The notes beneath the pieces are model-generated. The model did not search any database and was not told where the DNA came from. It saw nothing but the letters and a program-made list of their open reading frames with translations. DNA of 64,000 nt from an uncultured Alcaligenaceae bacterium (GTDB lineage: Bacteria; Pseudomonadota; Gammaproteobacteria; Burkholderiales; Burkholderiaceae_B). Below are positions 26,512 to 35,486 of the stretch, in pieces. The position numbers were made by a program, and so were the translations under genes. The DNA is taken from positions 100,350 to 164,349 of the forward strand of contig CALKIR010000060.1 in the NCBI GenBank assembly GCA_937995985.1. The letters are read 5' to 3'. The first letter of the stretch is position 1; every line of letters begins with the position of its first letter.

Positions 26512-28866
26512 ATGTCGTTGAAAAATAGATTACAAACAGTGGCGCGTACATTATCACGGCTTATCCTGGGTGCTTTATTACTCATACCTTCTTTAGCATT
26601 GGCATTTACTCCGTTTGTAATCCGTGACATTCAAGTCCAAGGGTTACAACGTCTGGATCCAGGCACTGTATTTGGTTATTTGCCTGTAGGCGTAGGGGAT
26701 GAATTTACTGATGCGCATGCCAGTGAGACGATTCAGCGACTCTATTCTAGTGGTTTTTTTAATGACGTCAGTATTGATGTGGATGGGGATGTATTAGTTG
26801 TGGTGGTTCAAGAGCGCCCAACAATTGCTTCCATCAGCTTTTCAGGGATGCGAGAGTTTGATCCCAAGGCCATTACTCAGGCTTTAGCGCAAGTAGGGTT
26901 TGCTGAGGGGCGGATTTTTGATCGTTCCATGCTAGAACGCGCCGAGTTTGAATTAAAGCAGCAATACTTATCTAAAGGTAAGTATGGAGTGGAAATTGAG
27001 CCTGTTATTACTCCATTGCCTAGAAATAGAGTTGGGATTAGTTTTGATGTGTTCGAAGGCGATTTAGCCAAAATAAAAGAAATTAACATCGTAGGCAATG
27101 AGGCTATCCCAACCAAAGACTTGCTTGCGGAAATGGAGCTAACAACATCCGGAATGATGACTTGGTATACCGGTACCGATAAATACTCTAGAGAAAAGCT
27201 CGAAGGGGATTTGGAACGCATTCGTTCGTATTATTTGAACCGAGGTTATTTAGAGTTTCATGTTGAGCCGCCTCAGGTAACCATTTCCCCAGATCGCAAA
27301 GAAATCTACATTACTATTACTATTGATGAGGGGCAGCCTTATCAAGTAAACAAGGTACAGCTTGCAGGTGATCTCCTTGGTCTTGAAGAACAAATGGAGG
27401 AGTTGATCACCATCCAAGAAGGGGATACCTTTTCTGCTGAAAAGACAAATGAGACTGTCCGTGCCATCACAGACTATTTAGGTAGCCTGGGGTATGGGTT
27501 TGCAAACGTTAACCCGCAGCCTATTCTAGATCGCGATGAGCGGCGAGCTGATCTAACTTTTTATGTTGATCCAGGACGGCGCGTCTATGTTCGTCGAATA
27601 GAGATTGGGGGCAATGTGCGCACCCGAGATGAGGTGATCCGTCGTGAGATGCGTCAACAAGAGGCAGCATGGTATGACGAGGGCAGTATTAATTTATCTC
27701 GCGACCGTATTGATCGCTTGGGATATTTTTCAGAGGTTGATGTGCATGCAGAGCCTGTGCCGGGCTCTCCCGATCAGGTTGACCTAATTGTTAATGTCAA
27801 AGAGCGTCCAACAGGCATGATCAATTTAGGGATTGGGTATGGCAGCACGGATAAGGTCATGCTTTCTGCCGGGGTGAGTCAAGATAATATTTTCGGCAGT
27901 GGTAATAGTCTCTCGTTGCAGCTCAATACCAGTGAAATACACCGCACGGCAGTGCTGGCCCACACAAACCCTTATTGGACTAAGGATGGGATTAGTAAAA
28001 CCACTTCCTTGTATTATCGGCGCACCAAGCCTTATGACTATCGTTGGTCAGAAGGAGATTTCCAAGTAACCTCTATTGGTATGGGACTTAGCTTTGGAGT
28101 GCCAATTAGTGAAAATGATACGGTATTTTTAGGGGGTAGTTTTGAGCGCAACGGCTTGGACAAACTCCATCCTCGCTATACCCCCGAAACCTATCAACAA
28201 TTTGTAGATGAGTATGGCAAATATTCAAATGCCTTTATATTTAATTTAGGCTGGAGCAAGGATACCCGTGATAGCGCTTTAGCACCTACTCGAGGTAGTT
28301 TTACCAGTGTTTCTGCCGATTTTTCCGTACTTGATTTAAAATACTACATGTTGAGTGCCCAGCATCAGCATTATTTGCCTATCAGTCGGAGCATGACACT
28401 GGCATTTAATGGATTGGTTGATTATGGTCGTTCCTACAATAGTGACAAGCCATTCCCCATCATTAAAACCGTATATGGAGGGGGGATTGGTACGGTAAGA
28501 GGGTACGAGGGGGGGTCACTCGGACCACGCGATCCTCGGACCAATGACTTCCTTGGGGGTTCACGTCGCATTATAGGTAATGTACAGTTATACCTACCGT
28601 TTCCGGGAGCACGTCGCGATCGCTCATTGCGCTGGTTTTTATTTGCCGATGCAGGGCGTGTTGACAACACTCAATCTCCAACTTGTTACAAGGGCGCAGC
28701 ACCCCATCGTGCTGAGGATCCTTGTGGATGGAAATATTCTGCAGGGATAGGCTTGTCATGGGATTCCCCTCTAGGCCCCTTGCAGTTATCATATGGTCGT
28801 GCGCTTAATGCTAAGCGTGGTGATGAAAAGCAGGCATTCCAATTCCAAATTGGTACTGCATTTTAA
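26512..28866 (+). CDS. bamA: Outer membrane protein assembly factor BamA
   Basis: BamA inserts beta-barrel proteins into the outer membrane. The ATG at 26512 is preferred: AGGAA lies about nine bases upstream, and the protein then begins with a signal peptide (MSLKNRLQTVARTLSRL, then a hydrophobic core, cleavage after SLALA at 31). The frame is open back to a GTG at 26449. The 784-residue protein has five POTRA domains (about 32-430) and a 16-strand barrel with the conserved VRGYEGGSLGP loop, ending in Phe as barrel proteins do. It sits between rseP and skp. Confidence 0.96.
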   Translation: MSLKNRLQTVARTLSRLILGALLLIPSLALAFTPFVIRDIQVQGLQRLDPGTVFGYLPVGVGDEFTDAHASETIQRLYSSGFFNDVSIDVDGDVLVVVVQERPTIASISFSGMREFDPKAITQALAQVGFAEGRIFDRSMLERAEFELKQQYLSKGKYGVEIEPVITPLPRNRVGISFDVFEGDLAKIKEINIVGNEAIPTKDLLAEMELTTSGMMTWYTGTDKYSREKLEGDLERIRSYYLNRGYLEFHVEPPQVTISPDRKEIYITITIDEGQPYQVNKVQLAGDLLGLEEQMEELITIQEGDTFSAEKTNETVRAITDYLGSLGYGFANVNPQPILDRDERRADLTFYVDPGRRVYVRRIEIGGNVRTRDEVIRREMRQQEAAWYDEGSINLSRDRIDRLGYFSEVDVHAEPVPGSPDQVDLIVNVKERPTGMINLGIGYGSTDKVMLSAGVSQDNIFGSGNSLSLQLNTSEIHRTAVLAHTNPYWTKDGISKTTSLYYRRTKPYDYRWSEGDFQVTSIGMGLSFGVPISENDTVFLGGSFERNGLDKLHPRYTPETYQQFVDEYGKYSNAFIFNLGWSKDTRDSALAPTRGSFTSVSADFSVLDLKYYMLSAQHQHYLPISRSMTLAFNGLVDYGRSYNSDKPFPIIKTVYGGGIGTVRGYEGGSLGPRDPRTNDFLGGSRRIIGNVQLYLPFPGARRDRSLRWFLFADAGRVDNTQSPTCYKGAAPHRAEDPCGWKYSAGIGLSWDSPLGPLQLSYGRALNAKRGDEKQAFQFQIGTAF

Positions 28867-28913
28867 ATTCAGCGACAGGTTTTTTTGCAGCGTTTATAGC
28901 AAGGTAAATATAC

Positions 28914-29468
28914 ATGACATCTAAATTAGCATCTCAGTTTTCCGCGCTCGCACAGGCCACTGCTCGTGGCAACAGAGCTCTAGTTTTTGCCGCTTTACTT
29001 GGGGCGTCTAGTTTGATGGCTGCTCCTGTAGCACAAGCGCAAACTAAAATTGGCTATGTGAATGTCGAGCGCATTTTATATGGGTCCAATACAGCTAAAT
29101 CAGCTCAGGCAAAGATTGAGTCTGAGTTTCGTAAGCGCAATGATGAATTAGAGCGCTTAGCTAATAATTTACGTGCTGAAATTCAAAAGTATGACAAAGA
29201 TGCGCCTGCACTTTCAGATAGTGAGCGCATTCGTCGTCAGCGTAAACTTGAGGATCTAGAGGCTGATTTACAACGCAAAGAGCGCCAATTCCAAGAGGAC
29301 GTTAATTTACGTCGTAATGAGTTATTCTCAGACATTATTGACAAAGCAGACAATGCTATTCAGCGTATCGCTGAAAGCCAGGGCTATGATTTAATCATTA
29401 CCGATGCAGTGACGGTTAGCCCCAAAGTGGATATCACTGACGAAGTGCTAAAAGCTATCGGTGGTTAA
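28914..29468 (+). CDS. skp: Periplasmic chaperone Skp (OmpH family)
   Basis: Skp holds unfolded outer membrane proteins in the periplasm and delivers them to BamA. The 184-residue protein has a signal peptide with cleavage after AQA near residue 42, then the KIGYVNVERIL start of the mature family, a long Lys/Glu/Arg-rich coiled-coil arm (about 70-150) and the closing strand YDLIITDAVT. It lies between bamA and lpxD, the classic order. Confidence 0.92.
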   Translation: MTSKLASQFSALAQATARGNRALVFAALLGASSLMAAPVAQAQTKIGYVNVERILYGSNTAKSAQAKIESEFRKRNDELERLANNLRAEIQKYDKDAPALSDSERIRRQRKLEDLEADLQRKERQFQEDVNLRRNELFSDIIDKADNAIQRIAESQGYDLIITDAVTVSPKVDITDEVLKAIGG

Positions 29469-29471
29469 TTT

Positions 29472-30605
29472 ATGCCGGTTTTACTTGCGTCAGAATCGGC
29501 GCCCACCTTGTTGGATCTCTTAATAGAACTTAAAGAACAAGGTGGGCTCGATTGGGTTTTGCCGCAAACATATGCTCAAGATGCCTACCAACAGCTGCGT
29601 ATTCGTGGAATTGGTTCATTAGAGCATGCTGGAGAGAGCGAATTAAGTTTTTTGGCAAATCCCAAATTACGAGCGCAGCTGCAGAATACTCGTGCTGCTG
29701 CTGTTTTTTTGCACGCTGATGATTTATCCGCCCTGATAGCAGCTGATTGCGATTTTTCCTTTTTGCCCGTAGTTTGCGATTCCCCCTACTTTGCTTATGC
29801 ACTGGCAGCACAGTGGTTTGAATCCTGGCGTTTACAGCAGTTGCCAAAAGCTCAGCATCCGAGTGCAATTATTCATCCCACAGCAGAGATCGCTGCAGGG
29901 GTGCATATTGGTCCCCATGTGGTCATTGAACCGCATGTAAAAATAGATGCGGGGACTCGAGTAGAAGCCCATTCATATCTAGGTGCTGGAGTGACTATTG
30001 GCAAAGACTGCCATCTGCACCCCAATGTGGTGTTATATCACGACACGCATATAGGCGATCGATGTATTATTCATAGCGGCGCCGTACTGGGAGCGGATGG
30101 ATTTGGTTTTGCCCCACATCCTGTGCATACAGGGCAATGGGCTAAAATAGCGCAATTAGGCCAGGTGGTGGTTGGTAATGATGTAGAGATCGGAGCCAAT
30201 ACAACCATAGATAGAGGTGCCTTAGATGCAACGCACATTGGTGATGGAGTTAAGCTAGATAACCAAATTATGGTTGCCCATAATGTCATTATCGGGCCCC
30301 ACACTGCCATTGCCGCGTGCGTGGGTATTGCCGGATCCACTCGCATAGGGGCGCGTTGTATCATTGGGGGAGCAGCGATGATTTCTGGCCATCTCAGTAT
30401 TGCTGATGATGTTCAGATTTCAGGAGGAACAGCCATTACATCCTCCATTCACCGCGCAGAGCGCCTTACAGGAGTGTATCCTTACCAAGAGCATCGTCAA
30501 TGGCAGCGAAATGCCGCTGTCCTCTCTCAGTTATCCACGTTGCGCAAGCGGGTGCGTGATTTAGAGCAGGCACTGGAACGCTTGGCAATAGAGACAGAAA
30601 AATAA
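29472..30605 (+). CDS. lpxD: UDP-3-O-(3-hydroxyacyl)glucosamine N-acyltransferase
   Basis: LpxD adds the second hydroxyacyl chain in lipid A synthesis. The 377-residue protein has an N-terminal uridine-binding domain (about 25-120), then many hexapeptide repeats forming a left-handed beta-helix (about 125-330), including the ADGFGFAPH and IDRGALDATHIGDG stretches and the catalytic His in AHNVIIGPH. A C-terminal helix (LRKRVRDLEQALERL) follows. It is longer than E. coli LpxD (341), mainly in the N-terminal domain. It starts three bases after the skp stop. Confidence 0.94.
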   Translation: MPVLLASESAPTLLDLLIELKEQGGLDWVLPQTYAQDAYQQLRIRGIGSLEHAGESELSFLANPKLRAQLQNTRAAAVFLHADDLSALIAADCDFSFLPVVCDSPYFAYALAAQWFESWRLQQLPKAQHPSAIIHPTAEIAAGVHIGPHVVIEPHVKIDAGTRVEAHSYLGAGVTIGKDCHLHPNVVLYHDTHIGDRCIIHSGAVLGADGFGFAPHPVHTGQWAKIAQLGQVVVGNDVEIGANTTIDRGALDATHIGDGVKLDNQIMVAHNVIIGPHTAIAACVGIAGSTRIGARCIIGGAAMISGHLSIADDVQISGGTAITSSIHRAERLTGVYPYQEHRQWQRNAAVLSQLSTLRKRVRDLEQALERLAIETEK

Positions 30606-30620
30606 TTCAGGATGTGTATT

Positions 30621-31073
30621 ATGGAGCTTAATGTTCAGCAGATCATGGAGCGTTTGCCACACCGTTATCCCATGCTGCTTATTGATCGCGTATTAGAAAT
30701 GGAGCCAGGCAAACGTGTGGTTGCACTTAAAAATGTAACGTACAACGAGCCGTTTTTTGTTGGTCATTTTCCCCATCACCCGGTTATGCCAGGAGTGCTC
30801 ATTGTTGAGGCCATGGCACAGGCAGCTGCGGTTTTCTCTTTTGAGGATGATGATGAGGTGAATCCCGCCAGCCAAAAAATCGCCTACTATTTAGTAGGGG
30901 TCGACGGCGCTCGGTTCCGTAAGCCCGTAGTACCTGGCGATCAATTGCGCATTGAAGTGGATGCTGAGCGCATTAGTCGGTCAATGTGCAAATATGCAGC
31001 ACGCGCTTTAGTTGATGGCCAAGTCGTTGCCGAAGCTAAAATCATGTGCGCCATTCGAGTTATTGAAGAGTAG
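30621..31073 (+). CDS. fabZ: 3-hydroxyacyl-ACP dehydratase FabZ
   Basis: FabZ dehydrates 3-hydroxyacyl-ACP in fatty acid elongation and competes with LpxA/LpxD for hydroxyacyl-ACP. The ATG at 30621 fits the AGGA eight to nine bases upstream better than the in-frame ATG at 30612. The 150-residue hotdog-fold protein has HRYPMLLIDRV, then the active-site H49 and E63 in FVGHFPHHPVMPGVLIVEAMAQ. Its place between lpxD and lpxA is the standard lipid A cluster order. Confidence 0.95.
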   Translation: MELNVQQIMERLPHRYPMLLIDRVLEMEPGKRVVALKNVTYNEPFFVGHFPHHPVMPGVLIVEAMAQAAAVFSFEDDDEVNPASQKIAYYLVGVDGARFRKPVVPGDQLRIEVDAERISRSMCKYAARALVDGQVVAEAKIMCAIRVIEE

Positions 31074-31078
31074 TTCAC

Positions 31079-31870
31079 ATGAGTTTGATCCATAAAACAG
31101 CGCTGGTATCTCCTACTGCTCAGTTGCATCCTTCCGTAGAGGTTGGGGCGTATAGCATTATTGGGGACCATGTATGCATTGGTGAGGGCACGCGTATTGG
31201 TCCACATTGTGTCATTGATGGGCATACCCGCATTGGCAAAAACAACCATTTTTATCGGTTTTGCTCCATTGGTGGGATACCTCAAGATAAAAAATATGCA
31301 GGCGAGCCCACACGCTTAGAAATAGGCGATGGCAATACCGTGCGTGAGTACGTTACCATAAATATTGGCACCGTCCAGGATGGGGGGGTAACACGCATTG
31401 GCGATGACAATTGGATCATGGCTTATGTGCATATAGCCCATGACTGTCAAATTGGCAGTCACACTATTATTGCCAATAGTGTTCAATTAGCAGGACATAT
31501 ACAGGTGGGAGACTGGGCTGTTTTAGGGGGCTTATCAGCCGTTCATCAGTTTGTCCGTATTGGCGAGCATTCTATGATAGGAGGAACCAGTTCGGTGAGA
31601 CAAGATATTCCTCCTTTTATTATTGGTGCCGGGGATCCGTTTCGTGCCGTGGGGGTCAATACGGAGGGGCTTAAAAGGCGTGATTTTAGTGCAGAAACAA
31701 TAGCCCAGCTTAAGGAGGCCTATCGTTTACTGTACAGACGTAAGCTCACCGTAGAGCAGGCCGTTGCTGAAATCAAAAAACTCTCTCCTAGCAGCGAGCA
31801 GGCTCAACAGGCCTTGCACAGTTTTATACAGTTTGTGCAGTCATCGCAACGAGGTTTTGCACGGCCATGA
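31079..31870 (+). CDS. lpxA: UDP-N-acetylglucosamine O-acyltransferase
   Basis: LpxA performs the first step of lipid A synthesis, adding a hydroxyacyl chain to UDP-GlcNAc. The 263 residues match the family. Hexapeptide repeats begin at about residue 10. The catalytic His is H121 in AYVHIAHDC, and the GGLSAVHQFVRIGEHSMIGG stretch and the C-terminal helical domain are complete. It overlaps lpxB by four bases. Confidence 0.96.
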   Translation: MSLIHKTALVSPTAQLHPSVEVGAYSIIGDHVCIGEGTRIGPHCVIDGHTRIGKNNHFYRFCSIGGIPQDKKYAGEPTRLEIGDGNTVREYVTINIGTVQDGGVTRIGDDNWIMAYVHIAHDCQIGSHTIIANSVQLAGHIQVGDWAVLGGLSAVHQFVRIGEHSMIGGTSSVRQDIPPFIIGAGDPFRAVGVNTEGLKRRDFSAETIAQLKEAYRLLYRRKLTVEQAVAEIKKLSPSSEQAQQALHSFIQFVQSSQRGFARP

Positions 31871-33051
31871 CCCAAATTACGATGGTTGCTGGAGAGCCTT
31901 CAGGGGATTTACTTGCAGCCCGCGTCTTGCATGGGATCACAACCCGTTTGCCTACTGCATATTGTACGGGCATAGGGGGACCCGCGATGCGCGCTGCGGG
32001 ACAGCAGCAATGGCATGACTTAGAGGCCTTGAGTGTTTTTGGTTATGTCGACGCCATCAAGCAACTGCCCCGCTTATGGCGTATTTTTAGAGATACTAAA
32101 AAACGTTGTCTCAATGCACCTACCGATATTTTTGTAGGCATCGATGCACCAGATTTTAATTTGCGCATGGAAAAGGCACTCAAGGCAGCAGGCATTCCTA
32201 CCATACAGTTTGTAAGCCCCTCCATTTGGGCATGGCGGTATGAGCGCATTCATAGTATTCGCCAATCTGTATCGCATATGCTGGTGCTATTTCCATTCGA
32301 AGTGCCCATCTATGAAAAAGAGGGGATTCCTGTAACTTTTGTAGGACACCCTTTGGCTCAAGAGATCCCTCTAGAGCCCGATCAAGAAATAGCGAGAAAT
32401 AGCTTAAATCTAGATTTAAATGATCCGGTCTTGGCAATTTTGCCGGGCAGCCGAGCCTCAGAAATTAAATGGTTAGCCCCTTTGTTTTTTTCAGTGGCAG
32501 AAAAATTACAGCAGGCCATACCTAATATTAGTTTTGTTATACCGGCTGTAAATGCAAAAAGATCCGAAGAAATCAAATCACTATTAGAGTGTTATCAATT
32601 ACGTCAAGTACATCTTATAGAAAACCCGACGTATTCTACAAAGCATTCAGAATTTGCCGCGCAGCCAGTTTCTTGGCAATGTATGCAAGCTGCCGATGCA
32701 CTATTGGTAGCCAGTGGAACGGCCGCCCTAGAAGGCATGATGTTTAAAAAGCCAATGGTGATTTCCTATATTTTGTCGCCATTAATGCGCACAATTATGG
32801 CTTGGCAGTCCGGGCAGAACAGACCTTATACTCAGTGGGTGGGGTTGCCTAATATACTTGCCAATAAGGAAATAGCTCCTGAGTATTTGCAAGAAGATGC
32901 CACGGTAGAAAATATACTGCCTGCTATTAAAAAAGCCTTATTTGATGACTCCTATCGAGAGACTGTGATTACGGAATCTGCAGTATTGCACCAACAATTG
33001 CGTCAAAATACTGCAGAGTTGGCAACCGATGTGATTTTACAATATCTTTAG
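31867..33051 (+). CDS. lpxB: Lipid A disaccharide synthase
   Basis: LpxB joins UDP-diacylglucosamine and lipid X into the lipid A disaccharide. The 394-residue GT19 protein begins MVAGEPSGDLLAARV and has FVGIDAPDFN, YVSPSIWAWR-type FVSPSIWAWR, FVGHPLAQE, LPGSRASEIKWL and VASGTAALEGMM. It starts inside the lpxA stop (four-base overlap) and is followed four bases later by rnhB. Confidence 0.95.
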   Translation: MTQITMVAGEPSGDLLAARVLHGITTRLPTAYCTGIGGPAMRAAGQQQWHDLEALSVFGYVDAIKQLPRLWRIFRDTKKRCLNAPTDIFVGIDAPDFNLRMEKALKAAGIPTIQFVSPSIWAWRYERIHSIRQSVSHMLVLFPFEVPIYEKEGIPVTFVGHPLAQEIPLEPDQEIARNSLNLDLNDPVLAILPGSRASEIKWLAPLFFSVAEKLQQAIPNISFVIPAVNAKRSEEIKSLLECYQLRQVHLIENPTYSTKHSEFAAQPVSWQCMQAADALLVASGTAALEGMMFKKPMVISYILSPLMRTIMAWQSGQNRPYTQWVGLPNILANKEIAPEYLQEDATVENILPAIKKALFDDSYRETVITESAVLHQQLRQNTAELATDVILQYL

Positions 33052-33055
33052 TACC

Positions 33056-33658
33056 ATGCCGTTATTTAAACAATTGACAGAGCATATAGCAGGGGTGGAT
33101 GAGGCAGGGAGGGGACCGTTAGCTGGCCCAGTTTTTGCTGCTGCAGTTATTTTAGATCCCAAACATCCTATCTCTGGGCTAACCGACTCGAAAAAGTTAA
33201 GTGAGCGTAAGCGCGAAGCATTGGCTGAGGACATCCGTGCTCATGCCCTGGCATGGTGTATTGCCCAGGCCAGTACTGAAGAAATTGATCAACTAAATAT
33301 ATTGCAGGCCACTTTTTTAGCAATGCGGCGGGCTGTCCATGGATTAACACTTGCACCACAACAAGTTATTATTGATGGGCCCATCATTCCTGCGGATTTG
33401 GGGGTAGATGCCATTGCTGCGGTTAAAGCTGATCAACAGTACGCACAAGTTGCGGCGGCCTCAATATTAGCTAAAACAGCGCGTGATGCTTTATGTAGAG
33501 AATTAGATCAACATTATCCCGAGTATGGCTTTGCTCAACATAAGGGTTATGGCACAGCATTACACCTAGAACGTTTAGAGCAGTTTGGGCCTTGCCCAGA
33601 GCATCGCCGCAGTTTTTCCCCAGTGCGTCGATTATTAGCCCAAGGCAAACAGAGCTAA
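33056..33658 (+). CDS. rnhB: Ribonuclease HII
   Basis: RNase HII removes ribonucleotides from DNA and RNA-DNA hybrids. The 200-residue protein shows the DEAGRG motif (D15, E16) and the further acidic residues D107 (IIDGPI) and D126 (VKADQQY), plus SILAKTARD. It follows lpxB closely and ends two bases before the methyltransferase start, as in many Burkholderiales. Confidence 0.95.
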   Translation: MPLFKQLTEHIAGVDEAGRGPLAGPVFAAAVILDPKHPISGLTDSKKLSERKREALAEDIRAHALAWCIAQASTEEIDQLNILQATFLAMRRAVHGLTLAPQQVIIDGPIIPADLGVDAIAAVKADQQYAQVAAASILAKTARDALCRELDQHYPEYGFAQHKGYGTALHLERLEQFGPCPEHRRSFSPVRRLLAQGKQS

Positions 33659-33660
33659 CC

Positions 33661-34461
33661 ATGCACTACATTAGTTCACGACAAAACCGCCATTACAAAG
33701 AGTGGCTACGCACCGCTAAAGCAGCAGGCCACGCGCGCAGTGAAATGGTTTTACTAGAGGGCATTCATCTTTGTTCAGCTTGGTTACAGCATTATGGAGC
33801 CCCTCATGCTGTGCTCTTTGATGAGCGACAAATGCAGCAGGCGGCACTAAAAACATTTGCCTCTCAACTGCCGCGCACGGATATTTATATACTTGAACAG
33901 GGCTTATTTAAGCAGCTTAGCGATGTGGTTTCTCCTCAGGGAGTTATCTTTGTGGTGCCTCGCCCTCAGTTGCATCCCCCTTCAAGCATTACCCAAACTT
34001 GTGTCATTTTAGATCAGATACAAGATCCGGGTAATCTAGGAACCATTCTTAGGACAGTAGCGGCCTTAGCCATTCCTCATGTATTTCTTACTAGAGGAAC
34101 CACCAGCGCCTGGTCACCTAAGGTATTACGCAGTGCTCAAGGGGCTCATTTTTTAACCAAAATCCATGAGCAAATGGTGTTGGGCGAGAATTTTCCACCT
34201 TTAGACATTCCTTTAGCAGTCACTGTACTTCATTCGCGTGCGCGTTCGTTATACGCATGTGATTTGCAGGGGCCTATAGCCTGGGCATTTGGCAATGAAA
34301 GTAAAGGCATAGGGACTCCGTGGCAAGAGGCCGCAACCCACCATGTCATGATACCGCACGCTCCACATATTGAATCATTAAATGTGGCGGTGGCTGCTGC
34401 TGTCTGCTTGTTTGAGCATCAGCGTCAGAGAGCCCCCCATACGACACAAGGTGGGGTATAG
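33661..34461 (+). CDS. TrmH/SpoU-family RNA 2'-O-methyltransferase
   Basis: A 266-residue SPOUT-class enzyme that transfers a methyl group from S-adenosylmethionine to a ribose 2'-OH of rRNA or tRNA. Motifs: an N-terminal substrate-binding domain (LLEGIHLCSAWL), then LDQIQDPGNLGTILRTVAA, FGNESKGIG and IPHAPHIESLNVAVAAAV, the trefoil-knot SAM site. The ATG at 33661 is chosen because the open frame back to 33592 lies inside rnhB. The exact target nucleotide cannot be read from sequence. It is the last gene of the long plus-strand block. Confidence 0.88.
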   Translation: MHYISSRQNRHYKEWLRTAKAAGHARSEMVLLEGIHLCSAWLQHYGAPHAVLFDERQMQQAALKTFASQLPRTDIYILEQGLFKQLSDVVSPQGVIFVVPRPQLHPPSSITQTCVILDQIQDPGNLGTILRTVAALAIPHVFLTRGTTSAWSPKVLRSAQGAHFLTKIHEQMVLGENFPPLDIPLAVTVLHSRARSLYACDLQGPIAWAFGNESKGIGTPWQEAATHHVMIPHAPHIESLNVAVAAAVCLFEHQRQRAPHTTQGGV

Positions 34462-34504
34462 GGGGATGCAATGAGCAGCCCTTCGACAAAGGAGAGGGGC
34501 TTAA

Positions 34505-35338
34505 TTAATAAATACGGCGATTTAAGCCAACTTCGGTCAAAATTTTAGTGGATATTTCTTCGATGGAGCGGTTTGTAGTAGATAACCAAGGGATGCCTTC
34601 TATGCGCATGAGACGTTCGGCCTCAGTCACTTCGTATATGCATTGCTCTAATGAAGCGTATTTACTATTAGGGCGTCGCTCATGGCGCACTTCAGCCAAG
34701 CGTTCAGGATGTATAGAGAGGCCAAAGAGCTTTTTCCTATGGGGAGCTAGGGTAGAGGGCAGAGTGCCTCGTTCAAAATCTTCTGGAATAAGCGGAAAAT
34801 TAGCAACTTTGACGGCATATTGCATGGCTAAATATAAGCTTGTCGGGGTTTTACCACAACGTGACACGCCAACAAGGATGACATCCGCCTGGTCTAAGCC
34901 ACTCACAAATTGGCCATCATCATGGGCAAGACTGAAATTGATGGCCTCGATTCGGGCATTATATTGCTCAGAAGTTACATTGGTATGGGAGCGGCCAACG
35001 GAGCGGCTAGATTTCACCCCTAAGGCTCGTTCTATATGTCGTACAAATGCACCAAATAAGTCAAAAAAATTACACTCTGCTGAGCCAATGATGCGTGCGA
35101 TACGAGGATCCACCAATGTACTAAAAACCAGAGGCTTACTGCCTGTTTCTTGGGCGCATTGGGTGATACGTTCGGCAACCTCATGGGCCTTTTCTATAGT
35201 GTCGACAAAAGGAATACGAACAGCATTAAATTGGAATTGCTGGAATTGTGATAAAACAGAATGGCTAAAAGTTTCTGCAGTAATCCCAGTACTATCTGAG
35301 ATAACAAAAACGGTGCGTTCAGTAAGTGGATCGCTCAT
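34505..35338 (-). CDS. ppsR: Phosphoenolpyruvate synthase regulatory kinase/phosphorylase (DUF299 family)
   Basis: PpsR inactivates and reactivates PEP synthase by ADP-dependent phosphorylation and Pi-dependent dephosphorylation. The ATG at 35338 gives 277 residues beginning MSDPLTERTVFVISDSTGIT; the frame is open further upstream to 35416, without support. The ADP-binding loop GVSRCGKTPTS is at 157-167. The gene is divergent from ppsA, its target, with 148 bases between the starts. A long open frame on the opposite strand (34548-35426) is a shadow. Confidence 0.94.
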   Translation of the reverse strand: MSDPLTERTVFVISDSTGITAETFSHSVLSQFQQFQFNAVRIPFVDTIEKAHEVAERITQCAQETGSKPLVFSTLVDPRIARIIGSAECNFFDLFGAFVRHIERALGVKSSRSVGRSHTNVTSEQYNARIEAINFSLAHDDGQFVSGLDQADVILVGVSRCGKTPTSLYLAMQYAVKVANFPLIPEDFERGTLPSTLAPHRKKLFGLSIHPERLAEVRHERRPNSKYASLEQCIYEVTEAERLMRIEGIPWLSTTNRSIEEISTKILTEVGLNRRIY

Positions 35339-35416
35339 AAGTTGTAGTATTACATTAGAGGAGAAAACGGTACAATCCCAAAAGATTAACAGTGCCTCGA
35401 GAATGCCGCAAGGCAT

Positions 35417-35457
35417 GTTTGCTTAGTGTAGGAAAATAGGTCGTGCCCTAAGCAAAC
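35417..35457. promoter_or_regulatory. 10-bp inverted repeat between ppsR and ppsA
   Basis: The arms GTTTGCTTAG (35417-35426) and CTAAGCAAAC (35448-35457) are perfectly complementary, with a 21-base spacer (two helical turns between arms). The right arm ends 30 bases before the ppsA ATG. It could be an operator for a dimeric regulator of the divergent pair, or a stem in the ppsA leader. Confidence 0.4.
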
Positions 35458-35486
35458 TTGCTTTCTTAACTTCTAAAGGTGTCTTT

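Noticed and set aside
34462..34504. Terminator between the rRNA methyltransferase and ppsR
   Set aside because: Only a 5-bp AGCCC/GGGCT stem with a long loop and no T-run; too weak to call.
34548..35426. Plus-strand open frame of 292 codons opposite ppsR
   Set aside because: It lies wholly antisense to ppsR, shows no family motif, and has a Ser/Arg/Thr-rich composition typical of a shadow frame.
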